DNA of 64,000 bases from Pontibacillus chungwhensis BH030062 (lineage in GTDB: Bacteria; Bacillota; Bacilli; Bacillales; BH030062). The notes beneath the pieces were generated by a model. The model ran no database searches. It was given only the letters and a program-made list of their open reading frames with translations, and was not told the origin of the DNA. The DNA lies in assembly GCF_000770675.1 (NCBI RefSeq), contig NZ_AVBG01000011.1:1-64000 (forward strand), written 5' to 3'. Both the position numbers and the translations under genes were made by a program. Shown here piece by piece: positions 35,694 to 43,253 of this stretch; the first letter of the stretch is position 1; the number at the start of each line of letters is the position of its first letter.

Positions 35694-36572
35694 TTATGAA
35701 CGAACTCTTCCGTTTTCACTATATTCATAGAATCCTTTTCCTGTCTTACGACCAAGCTCCCCCGCTTCCACTTTATCGGTGATCGTTTTAGGTGGCTGAT
35801 CAAGCGGATTTCCTGTCTCATTGTATTGTTGCTGCATGACGTAATACCCAACGTCAATACCAGATAAATCTAGTAATTCAAACGGTCCCAGTGGATGGCT
35901 GAGGGCTTTTTTCGTAATCGTGTCGATATCTTTGAAATCAGCATAGCCATTTTCATAGAGACTCATTGCTTCTTTTTGGATAGCAAATAGAATGCGATTG
36001 GCAATAAATCCTGAAATCTCTTTATGAAGAAGGACGGCTGTCCGGTTCATCTGTTCACTAACTTCCATAGCGATTTGCGCTGTTTCTTCAGAAGTATGGT
36101 CACCCTTTACCACTTCCACACAATCCATGACAAGAGCCGGGAAGAAGAAGTGCATGTTGCATACACGGTCTGGCCGTTCTGTCACGTCAGCGATTAGGGA
36201 GCTGACAATAGTAGAGCTATTCGTTGCAAGGATTGCTTTTGAGGGAGCAATTTTATCAAGCTTCTGAAACACTTCACGCTTTACGTCTAGCTTCTCAACT
36301 ACGGCCTCAATAACGAAATCAGCCTCTCCTGCTGCTTCTTCAAGACTTGGCGTAAATGTAAGACGATTAAATGCTTCATTCTTATCTCCTTCTGAGATCT
36401 TCCCTTTCTTTACCCATTTATCCATAATTCCGTGGAGCGTTTCTTTTGCCTTTTCAAGAACCTCTTCATTTAAGTCTTGAAGTACTGTTGAATACCCACC
36501 TAAAGCTCCAAGCATCGCAATCTGATGCCCCATTGATCCAGCTCCAATAACCGCTAACTTATTCACCCTCAT
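35694..36572 (-). CDS. 3-hydroxyacyl-CoA dehydrogenase (3-hydroxybutyryl-CoA type)
   Basis: About 292 residues. An N-terminal NAD-binding Rossmann motif AVIGAGSMGHQIAMLGALGG and the catalytic region NMHFFFPALVMDCVEVVKG (His-Glu relay) precede the helical C-terminal domain (GPFELLDLSGIDVGYYV). It oxidises 3-hydroxyacyl-CoA to 3-ketoacyl-CoA. ATG 36572 has AAGGAGG 8 bases upstream; ATG 36578 is too close to it. Notably, no thiolase is encoded in the operon. Confidence 0.88.
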   Translation of the reverse strand: MRVNKLAVIGAGSMGHQIAMLGALGGYSTVLQDLNEEVLEKAKETLHGIMDKWVKKGKISEGDKNEAFNRLTFTPSLEEAAGEADFVIEAVVEKLDVKREVFQKLDKIAPSKAILATNSSTIVSSLIADVTERPDRVCNMHFFFPALVMDCVEVVKGDHTSEETAQIAMEVSEQMNRTAVLLHKEISGFIANRILFAIQKEAMSLYENGYADFKDIDTITKKALSHPLGPFELLDLSGIDVGYYVMQQQYNETGNPLDQPPKTITDKVEAGELGRKTGKGFYEYSENGRVRS

Positions 36573-36585
36573 ACTCATTACCTCC

Positions 36586-37149
36586 TTATAATTGAATCCC
36601 CTCTAGGATCATCTTCATGTAAAGGTCTGTCAGCTCATCTTCTGTTACCTCGCCGTCAGGCTCATACCAGAAATAGCTCCAGTTGGATACGCCTAAAACA
36701 GCAAATGACAACATATCAGCACGCAAATCACTCCTAAACTCTCCATTGTTTATCCCGGTTTGGATAATATGCTGTAGGTTTCGCTGAAATTCGTCTCGCT
36801 TTGGAAGCACTTGTGAAGTATGCTTTTCACTTAAGTGACGCATTTCCCTGAAGAATACACGGGCACTCTGGGCACCTGACTTAATATTACTTATAATCAT
36901 TTTCACATTAGCATAAAGCTTCTCACGTTCTGTAAGCTTTGCATCTTGTAAAATAGCTTCCTGCTGTTCTAGTAACCCTTCAATAAACCGAAGATGAATA
37001 TGCATCAACACGTCTTCTTTATTAGTAAAATAGTAGTAAAAGGTTCCTTTCGTCACACCTAGTTCTCTTGTGATATCCTGAATCGATGCTTCCCGGAAAC
37101 CTCGTTCTCCGAATAGTGCTATGCTTGTATTGATGATTTTCTCTCTCAT
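36586..37149 (-). CDS. TetR family transcriptional repressor of the operon
   Basis: 187 residues. The N-terminal helix-turn-helix is IALFGERGFREASIQDITRELGVTKGTFYYYFTNKEDVL; the C-terminal ligand domain resembles those of FadR/KstR-type acyl-CoA sensors. It lies inside the operon it is likely to control: a perfect 22-bp palindrome of TetR type is at the operon promoter (39207-39228). An acyl-CoA is the probable inducer (inference). AGAGGAAC upstream of the ATG. Confidence 0.87.
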   Translation of the reverse strand: MREKIINTSIALFGERGFREASIQDITRELGVTKGTFYYYFTNKEDVLMHIHLRFIEGLLEQQEAILQDAKLTEREKLYANVKMIISNIKSGAQSARVFFREMRHLSEKHTSQVLPKRDEFQRNLQHIIQTGINNGEFRSDLRADMLSFAVLGVSNWSYFWYEPDGEVTEDELTDLYMKMILEGIQL

Positions 37150-37185
37150 GTATAAGTTCCTCTCGTTAGTTAGTTGTGAGTATCG

Positions 37186-37965
37186 TTAGCAATGGGCGTG
37201 CATGCCGCCATCTACAACGAGTGTCTCGCCTGTCACATAATCGGAAGCAGCTGATGCAAGGAAAAGAGCCGCCCCTTTCAAGTCCTCTTCACTACCAAAT
37301 CGGTTGAGAGGAGTCCGATCTAAAATGTGCTGTCCACCTTGCTCTAGGACAACCTTTGACATTTTTGTTGGGAAGAAGCCGGGTGCAATTGCATTTACAT
37401 TGATACCATGTGTTCCCCATTTCACGGCAAGGTCTTTCGTAAGTGTTAAAATAGCTCCCTTACTCGCGTTATAGCCAACTGTATCCATAAAGCTCGGATC
37501 AGCTCCGCCCAGTCCTGCGACTGATGCAATGTTAATCACTTTCCCAGACCCTTGTTCAACCATAACTTTACCTACAGCCTGAGCCATCAGGAAGGTCCCT
37601 GTCGCATTAACGTTCATAACTTTCTGCCACGCTTCTAAAGGCATTTCAAGGGATGGTGCTCCCCAAGTAGCCCCGCTGTTGTTAACCAAGATATCAATCG
37701 TTCCAAATGTTTCTTTTACTTGTGAAACAACTTCATTTACTTGTTCTTGATTCGTGACATCACATTGTAAGGCAATCGTCTTTATTCCATGCTGCGTTTC
37801 TAATTGAGTGGCCACTTCTTCACACGCTTCTTTCTTTCTAGAGCAGAGGACAAGGTTCGCCCCAGCTTCTGCAAAAGCTTCTGCCATTTGTGCGCCAAGG
37901 CCACGACCACCACCTGTAATAACAGCAGTCTTTCCTGTTAAATCAAATAACTGTTGAATACTCAT
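37186..37965 (-). CDS. SDR family oxidoreductase
   Basis: 259 residues, classical short-chain dehydrogenase. Cofactor motif TGGGRGLGAQMAEA (about 17-30), NNSGA, the catalytic Ser in INIASVAGLGG, and YNASKGA (YxxxK). Full-length and intact. In the levulinate-type pathway an SDR reduces the 4-keto group to 4-hydroxyacyl-CoA; a comparable role is plausible here but not shown. 12 bp after the first gene of the operon, AAAGGAGG site. Confidence 0.88.
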   Translation of the reverse strand: MSIQQLFDLTGKTAVITGGGRGLGAQMAEAFAEAGANLVLCSRKKEACEEVATQLETQHGIKTIALQCDVTNQEQVNEVVSQVKETFGTIDILVNNSGATWGAPSLEMPLEAWQKVMNVNATGTFLMAQAVGKVMVEQGSGKVINIASVAGLGGADPSFMDTVGYNASKGAILTLTKDLAVKWGTHGINVNAIAPGFFPTKMSKVVLEQGGQHILDRTPLNRFGSEEDLKGAALFLASAASDYVTGETLVVDGGMHAHC

Positions 37966-37977
37966 CGTTTTCCTCCT

Positions 37978-39186
37978 TTATTGATGTTTAGCGAGTTCGA
38001 GCTTTGCAATTTGACGACGATGAACTTCATCTGGCCCATCCGCTAAACGTAAGGTTCTAGAATTTGCCCACTGAGCGGCTAACGTGAAATCGTCACTAAC
38101 ACCTGCACCACCATGAGCCTGAATGGCACGATCAATAACATTCAACGCCATTTGCGGTGCTACAACCTTAATCATAGCAATCTCGGACTTAGCCTCTTTG
38201 TTCCCTACTGTATCCATCATGTACGCTGCTTTTAAAGTCAGCAGTCTCGCTTGTTCGATTTCAATTCTTGAATTTGCGATCCATTCTCGTACAACCCCTT
38301 GTTCAGCAAGTGGCTGATGAAAGGCCACACGATTTTGTGTGCGCTTACACAAATCATCAAGCGCACGCTCAGCAGCTCCTATTAACCTCATGCAATGATG
38401 GATTCGACCTGGCCCAAGACGGCCTTGTGCGATTTCAAACCCTCTTCCTTCTCCAAGAATCATATGATCTACAGGAACACGAACATTCTCAAAATCAATT
38501 TCCGCATGACCGTGTGGAGCGTGATCATACCCAAATACTGGTAACATGCGATTCATTTTAACTCCTGGGGTATCTAATGGAACGAGAATCATCGACTGCT
38601 GTTTATGGCGGGGAGCCTCAGGATCCGTCTTCCCCATAAAAATAGCAACTTTACAACGAGGATCACCTGCCCCTGATGACCACCACTTTCGTCCGTTCAG
38701 TACATATTCATCTCCATCACGTTCAATTTTTGCTTCAATGTTGGTTGCATCAGAAGAAGCAACATCAGGTTCCGTCATAGAAAAGCAAGAACGGATCTCT
38801 CCATTAAGTAGAGGCTTAAGCCATCGTTCCTTTTGTGACTCACTACCATAACGAGCGAGCACTTCCATGTTCCCCGTATCTGGTGCATTGCAGTTAAATA
38901 CTTCTGGTCCTATTAGGGAACGACCCATTTCTTCGCAAAGAGGAGCGTATTCCAGGTTTGTTAAACCAGCTCCATATGTAGCATCAGGTAAAAATAAATT
39001 CCATAATCCTTCATTTCTTGCCTTTTGTTTTAATTCTTCTATAACAGGCGGAAATTGCTCAAAACGAGACGTTTGTTCATTAAGTTGTTCTTCATACAAC
39101 GATTCGTTCGGATAAACGAACTCATCCATAAACGAACGTACTTGAGTGAGTAAATTGTTAACTTTCGTGGAGTAATCAAAATGCAT
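37978..39186 (-). CDS. ACAD10/ACAD11-like acyl-CoA dehydrogenase, first gene of the operon
   Basis: 402 residues. Strongly resembles the dehydrogenase half of mammalian ACAD11: [82 protein letters not shown] and [22 protein letters not shown]. In ACAD10/11 and LvaC this domain acts on phosphorylated 4-hydroxyacyl-CoA made by the partner kinase; the kinase is encoded here as a separate gene at 34216-35268. ATG 39186 has GGAGGAGG upstream; the longer frame to 39210 would start inside the operator. Confidence 0.9.
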   Translation of the reverse strand: MHFDYSTKVNNLLTQVRSFMDEFVYPNESLYEEQLNEQTSRFEQFPPVIEELKQKARNEGLWNLFLPDATYGAGLTNLEYAPLCEEMGRSLIGPEVFNCNAPDTGNMEVLARYGSESQKERWLKPLLNGEIRSCFSMTEPDVASSDATNIEAKIERDGDEYVLNGRKWWSSGAGDPRCKVAIFMGKTDPEAPRHKQQSMILVPLDTPGVKMNRMLPVFGYDHAPHGHAEIDFENVRVPVDHMILGEGRGFEIAQGRLGPGRIHHCMRLIGAAERALDDLCKRTQNRVAFHQPLAEQGVVREWIANSRIEIEQARLLTLKAAYMMDTVGNKEAKSEIAMIKVVAPQMALNVIDRAIQAHGGAGVSDDFTLAAQWANSRTLRLADGPDEVHRRQIAKLELAKHQ

Positions 39187-39206
39187 GGTAGACCTCCTCC
39201 CGGCTA

Positions 39207-39228
39207 ACATACTAACCGGTTAGTATGT
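39207..39228. promoter_or_regulatory. TetR-type operator, perfect 22-bp palindrome
   Basis: Half-site ACATACTAACC followed by its exact complement GGTTAGTATGT. It starts 6 bp downstream of the -10 box and overlaps the expected transcription start, ideal for repression by the operon's TetR protein. Confidence 0.85.
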
Positions 39229-39234
39229 AATTCC

Positions 39235-39263
39235 ATTGTATGCTGATTATTCAGAAAATTCAA
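39235..39263 (-). promoter_or_regulatory. Sigma-A promoter of the acyl-CoA catabolic operon
   Basis: On the minus strand TTGAAT (39263-39258), a 17-bp spacer and TACAAT (39240-39235). The palindromic operator follows immediately. Confidence 0.8.
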
Positions 39264-39423
39264 GAGGAAAGGTTTAGGTTTAGATTCTATTACTTGAGGC
39301 TATAAGAAATGTACGTAGAACATCCATTGCCTTCCACCCAACATATACCAGTACAATCACATTGAATCTATAATTCAGTCGATGCTAGTATAGGAAGAAG
39401 AATGCACAGAAAGGTGATGTCAC

Positions 39424-39633
39424 TTGAATTTTGGAGATCAAGTTGTTTCGGTTAAGAAATGGCTTCTTTATTTAATATTATTAGCAATCCCAGGTGTTAA
39501 CATTGTTACAATTTTCGTATTGGCGTTTGGGAATAAAAATGAGACTGTTCGAAACTATGGTAAAGCCTCACTATTGTTAATCGGAATTATTCTAATCCTA
39601 ACTCTAATTATTGCTTTTTTAGGGTCTTCTTAA
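39424..39633 (+). CDS. Small two-segment membrane protein, unknown
   Basis: 69 residues: WLLYLILLAIPGVNIVTIFVLAFG and ASLLLIGIILILTLIIAFLG are membrane segments separated by a short basic loop. It resembles small Bacillus membrane proteins of the YxzK/DUF4870-like kind only vaguely. TTG 39424 has AAAGGTGATG upstream, and a terminator follows, so the gene looks real; function unknown. Confidence 0.65.
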   Translation: MNFGDQVVSVKKWLLYLILLAIPGVNIVTIFVLAFGNKNETVRNYGKASLLLIGIILILTLIIAFLGSS

Positions 39634-39636
39634 TAG

Positions 39637-39670
39637 AAATCCCCATACTCAGGTGGTATGGGGATTCTTT
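39637..39670. terminator. Bidirectional terminator
   Basis: Stem AATCCCCATAC / GTATGGGGATT with T-rich flank on the plus side. Confidence 0.85.
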
Positions 39671-39679
39671 TACTATCGT

Positions 39680-40261
39680 TTATGTAAGCAACACATGATC
39701 GGCCTTTGATAAGGGATGCACTTTATTCATGTAATAATCTTCTGCTTTCCAATACCTTTCCTGAAATTTATTGATATTGGCTTGCGTATGTTCTGATTCT
39801 CTATTAAACCTCGTTTCCCTGGGACAATCGAGAAAATAAACATGGTCTAAGTAAGCTCTCCATTCTTCCCTTTGTAAGAATACCCCTTCAACAACAATTA
39901 CGCCTTCTGAAGGTAAACGGATCTCTTCGTCCCGGCATTCATCCTTTGCATAATAGTAGAAAGGAAGAGTAAGAGAGGAAGCTGTAGCAAGTTCACGAAA
40001 TAACGCATCCCTTAACCGTTCAACGTCCCACTGGAGATGATAGTACTCCACCCATGAATCCATTCCTGTTTGATACCTCTCATGTTTCTCAACAATATGA
40101 TGATCAAGATGAATAATGGTACAATCAATCTGTTTCTTCTCCAGTATAGCTTTAACTTTTTCTACAAAGGTGGTTTTTCCAGAGCGACTTAAACCATCTA
40201 TTCCGATGACGTACCTTCTGTTTCGATTGAGCGAACCTTTTAGTTTATTTGGATCTAACAT
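39680..40261 (-). CDS. Uridine kinase-like P-loop kinase
   Basis: 193 residues. Walker A is GLSRSGKTTF (about 24-33), followed by IIHLDHHIVEKHERY and a Walker B-like VIVVEGVFLQ. This is the nucleoside/uridine kinase-like branch of P-loop kinases (AAA_18/Udk-like); the phosphate acceptor is uncertain. GGGGGAGG precedes the ATG. Next gene upstream (40282-40443) is a small membrane protein only 20 bp away. Confidence 0.82.
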   Translation of the reverse strand: MLDPNKLKGSLNRNRRYVIGIDGLSRSGKTTFVEKVKAILEKKQIDCTIIHLDHHIVEKHERYQTGMDSWVEYYHLQWDVERLRDALFRELATASSLTLPFYYYAKDECRDEEIRLPSEGVIVVEGVFLQREEWRAYLDHVYFLDCPRETRFNRESEHTQANINKFQERYWKAEDYYMNKVHPLSKADHVLLT

Positions 40262-40281
40262 TTTAACCTCCCCCTTCTATC

Positions 40282-40443
40282 TCAACTAGACTCTTTTTGT
40301 TGCGATCTCTTCAATCCAAGGTAAAGGATAAAGTTTATAGCCAGTAAAATTTGAACCAAACTTTCATGATGATTAAAACCTGCCCATATTAAGATAAACA
40401 TAGAAATAATCATGGCCATAAGCCACATCAATGATTGCTTCAT
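40282..40443 (-). CDS. Small membrane protein, unknown
   Basis: 53 residues with two hydrophobic segments (LMWLMAMIISMFILIWAGF and LVQILLAINFILYLGL). ATG 40443 has AAGGAGGAG directly upstream; the frame extends to an ATG at 40476 that has no ribosome site. Between two same-strand genes, likely co-transcribed with the kinase gene. Confidence 0.6.
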   Translation of the reverse strand: MKQSLMWLMAMIISMFILIWAGFNHHESLVQILLAINFILYLGLKRSQQKESS

Positions 40444-40481
40444 AAGCTCCTCCTTCATAGTTGCTAATCTTTTCATAGTCT

Positions 40482-40838
40482 TTAAGGGGCATAAGGTGTG
40501 AACAGAAATATACCAAATATAACAATTACGCTTGTCAAAATAAGAGTAAGAAACAGACCTATTGCAACCAGGATATTCTTTTCATCCTTTTTAAATAAGC
40601 CAACAGTGCAGCAGATTAAACTTATAAATGTCCCAACAGGCAATCCAATAAGTAGAATTCCTGAAGCTGATGAGGGGATCAGGTACATAAGCATTAATAG
40701 AAAAATTGGAATGCACAAAGATAGATAGCTAAGCCACGTAAATTGCTTGTATTCTATGTTTCGCCCCATATATACAGCTAATCCTACAATTAAAATACCA
40801 ATTATAAAAATAATGATAAATATTGCCGTCATATGCAT
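40482..40838 (-). CDS. Four-segment membrane protein, unknown
   Basis: 118 residues, almost entirely hydrophobic: segments at about 4-24, 34-54, 59-80 and 90-113. No recognised family. GGGAGG lies upstream of the ATG. First gene of a probable three-gene minus-strand unit with the 53-residue membrane protein and the P-loop kinase. Confidence 0.65.
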   Translation of the reverse strand: MHMTAIFIIIFIIGILIVGLAVYMGRNIEYKQFTWLSYLSLCIPIFLLMLMYLIPSSASGILLIGLPVGTFISLICCTVGLFKKDEKNILVAIGLFLTLILTSVIVIFGIFLFTPYAP

Positions 40839-40918
40839 CCTCCCTATCCATATTGACTAACCATTATGATCAATTTGCTAATTACCTTAATCGCTTCCTA
40901 TAGTTATACCTTATAAAC

Positions 40919-40952
40919 GTAAAGGCGAACTCTTAATAGAATTCGCCTTTAC
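40919..40952 (-). terminator. Terminator of the 40954-41916 hydrolase gene
   Basis: Stem AAAGGCGAA / TTCGCCTTT, beginning right at the stop codon. Confidence 0.8.
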
Positions 40953-40953
40953 G

Positions 40954-41916
40954 TTATCTCTTGTCTGTCTCTTCTATGAACTTCTTGATTCGATCTTGAT
41001 ATTCCTCCTCCGCAACTGTGTAGCCGTCCGTATGAGTTGCGCCTGGAACTATCCATAGCTCCTTTATACCAGGGGCTGCTTTATAGAGACGCTCTGCCAT
41101 GTCTGTCGGAACTAGTTCGTCGTCCTCTCCGTGAATAATGAAAATGGGCAAATCCGAGTTTTTCACCTGATCAATCGTTGAAGCTTCCTCAAACGTATAG
41201 CCTGCCCGTATATTCGTTACCATACTTGTAACTTGCAGAACAGGAAAGGATGGTAGATTATATAGATGCTTCATTTGATGCGCTAGTTCTTCATGTACCG
41301 AGGTATATCCACTATCAGCAATAACACCTTTGACTTCTTTCGGTACCTCTTCACCTGCGGTCATCAACACTGTCGCTGCCCCCATCGAGAAACCATGCAA
41401 AATAATTGATTCAGCCCCTTTTTCTCCAATGAGAAAATCAATCCATTGTAAATAATCAAACCGATCGTGCCAACCGTAACCGATGTAATCTCCTTCACTA
41501 TCACCATGGCCTCTGGCATCAGGCTTTAAAATATGATAGCCTTGTTCATAATAAAATTTTGTAATCCCTGGCATCTGTTCTTTATTGCCTTTATAGCCAT
41601 GAGAAAGTATGACGGTCTTTCCATTCGGATTTTCGTTTTCCAAGTACACAGCTTCAAGAGTTAACCCATCATTCGTTTTCAAATTGACATCTTGGAAATC
41701 TTGCTTTTCGGTCCACTGTCTAACAAGCTCTTCCTTGCGCAATTCCTCATCTAGCACACTAGCCGCTTTCGCAACATCTGCTTCTCCCCCGTGTAAATCA
41801 ACTGCTCCACTACTGCTGTTGATTGCTACTCCGTAAAAGTAATTCCCAGCACCGATGAGACCAATTGCCAAGAACAGCAACACAGTAATAAAAATCCAAC
41901 CGATCCTCTTTTTCAT
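40954..41916 (-). CDS. Membrane-anchored alpha/beta hydrolase
   Basis: 320 residues. One N-terminal membrane segment (IGWIFITVLLFLAIGLIGAG) precedes a hydrolase domain with HGYKGNKEQM, a nucleophile elbow HGFSMGAAT, an Asp in HGEDDELVP and a His in PGATHTDGY: a complete triad, facing outward. It resembles B. subtilis YqkD-type hydrolases; substrate unknown. AAAGGAGAG precedes the ATG. Monocistronic. Confidence 0.83.
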   Translation of the reverse strand: MKKRIGWIFITVLLFLAIGLIGAGNYFYGVAINSSSGAVDLHGGEADVAKAASVLDEELRKEELVRQWTEKQDFQDVNLKTNDGLTLEAVYLENENPNGKTVILSHGYKGNKEQMPGITKFYYEQGYHILKPDARGHGDSEGDYIGYGWHDRFDYLQWIDFLIGEKGAESIILHGFSMGAATVLMTAGEEVPKEVKGVIADSGYTSVHEELAHQMKHLYNLPSFPVLQVTSMVTNIRAGYTFEEASTIDQVKNSDLPIFIIHGEDDELVPTDMAERLYKAAPGIKELWIVPGATHTDGYTVAEEEYQDRIKKFIEETDKR

Positions 41917-42123
41917 ATTTCGCGCTCTCCTTTTTTAGAGTATCTATATATGTTCAACAAACTTAGCAGTACAACAGAACAATGACGAAGAACGTTTAAA
42001 ACGTTAAGTAAGCCTTATCTGAAGACCTATTCTTCTACCTTAACATAACAAAGAGAACCTTTTTCTTTTTGCAGATTTTCTATATAATAGATGTGTAAAG
42101 CTTATTATGCTAGGAGGACCATT

Positions 42124-42501
42124 ATGTCTGAAAAAACTTTCTCAACTGTTATTACATGTATGGACGGACGTGTCCAGCTACCCGTAAACGAATGGATGCA
42201 GAATCAATACAATACACCATATGTTGATACGATCACAGCAGCTGGTCCTGAAAAGGTTATTCTCGCAGGAGCCGCTTCAGAAGTGGATTCCATGAAAGAG
42301 AAAATCACCATTTCTTGCGACGCACATGGATCTGAAGTTGTGGCGGTAGCAGGCCACCATGACTGCGCCGGGAACCCGGTTGGACGTGAACAAAAGATTG
42401 AAGAAATCAAACAAGCTGTTGAAGCTGTACAATCTTGGGGCTTTCCTGTTCAAGTAGTAGGACTATATGTTAATGAAAAATGGGAAGTCAAAACGATATA
42501 A
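42124..42501 (+). CDS. Short beta-carbonic-anhydrase-like protein
   Basis: 125 residues. Zinc ligand motifs of beta carbonic anhydrases are present: CMDGR (Cys12, Asp14, Arg16) and HHDCAG (His78, Cys81). The protein is much shorter than ordinary enzymes (about 190-220 residues) and lacks parts of the usual fold, so CO2 hydration is uncertain. ATG 42124 is chosen for its AGGAGG; an upstream in-frame start at 42091 lacks one. Monocistronic with a strong terminator. Confidence 0.75.
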   Translation: MSEKTFSTVITCMDGRVQLPVNEWMQNQYNTPYVDTITAAGPEKVILAGAASEVDSMKEKITISCDAHGSEVVAVAGHHDCAGNPVGREQKIEEIKQAVEAVQSWGFPVQVVGLYVNEKWEVKTI

Positions 42502-42505
42502 GAGA

Positions 42506-42536
42506 AAAATCAGCTCCTATCGAGCTGATTTTTTCT
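42506..42536. terminator. Bidirectional terminator
   Basis: Stem AAATCAGCTC / GAGCTGATTT followed by TTTTC, between convergent genes. Confidence 0.88.
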
Positions 42537-43062
42537 TATTCATTTCTCTCCACTCACCTTCTAACATAGCCATCTCATATAAACTCCAGTAATCTTCTCC
42601 AATCCTACGATGATCTCGGAGAAGCCCTTCTTTCTTAAAGCCTACCCTCTCATAACAACGAATCGCGGATTCATTGAAACTAAACACACCAAGCGTAACA
42701 CGGTTTAATCCCATATCCTCAAACGCTTGTCTTAACACCGTTTCTATAGCTACATGAGCGACCTTCTTCCCCCTCATAGAATCATGGACAAATACTTTCC
42801 CTACACGAGCAGAACGATTATGATAATCAATTCTTCCTAAGGAGATATGACCAATCATACTGCCGGTTTCATTTTCTATTATTTTATATATGAATCGATC
42901 AGATCCATTTTGATTTGCACCAGCTATATAATTTTTAAGTTGACTTTCGTTCAATGGGAAAGTGAACTGTGTGCCACTCCATTGTAAAAGGGATTCTTTG
43001 GATGGAACCCAACTGATCAGTTGTTCGAAGTTTGATTGATTGAAGTATTGAAAAGTAATCAA
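42517..43062 (-). CDS. GNAT family acetyltransferase, RimJ/RimL-like
   Basis: 181 residues. Motif A region RVGKVFVHDSMRGKKVAHVAIETVL with the acetyl-CoA loop, then motif B FSFNESAIRCYERVGFKKEGLLRDHRR, typical of ribosomal-protein-type Nalpha acetyltransferases (GNAT_3). The start is TTG 43062 with only a weak site (AGATGG). The gene's last codons lie within the terminator hairpin. Confidence 0.82.
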   Translation of the reverse strand: MITFQYFNQSNFEQLISWVPSKESLLQWSGTQFTFPLNESQLKNYIAGANQNGSDRFIYKIIENETGSMIGHISLGRIDYHNRSARVGKVFVHDSMRGKKVAHVAIETVLRQAFEDMGLNRVTLGVFSFNESAIRCYERVGFKKEGLLRDHRRIGEDYWSLYEMAMLEGEWREMNKKKSAR

Positions 43063-43206
43063 AATATACCATCTTCATAGATTTATCTTTATAAGTAAAT
43101 ACAAATTTTAAAAGGAAAAATTACTGTTCTCTAGTTTAACATATTATCCCATTAGGTTCGTTTCAAATTTCAATTCCTTGGAACATATTCGTTTAATACT
43201 CACAAT

Positions 43207-43245
43207 AAAAAGAGACCTAAATCGCGATAACGACTTAGGCCTCTT
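43207..43245 (-). terminator. Terminator of the BCCT transporter gene
   Basis: Stem GAGGCCTAAGTCG / CGATTTAGGTCTC on the minus strand, followed by TTTTTAT. Confidence 0.8.
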
Positions 43246-43253
43246 GAATCTAT

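Noticed and set aside
38123-39115. Chain of plus-strand frames of 64-101 codons
   Set aside because: All are antisense shadows of the acyl-CoA dehydrogenase gene, which has clear family motifs and a ribosome site.
28211-39186. Operon as an ordinary beta-oxidation (fad) operon only
   Set aside because: No thiolase is present, and the kinase, ComB-type phosphatase and ACAD11-like dehydrogenase are not part of a standard fad set.
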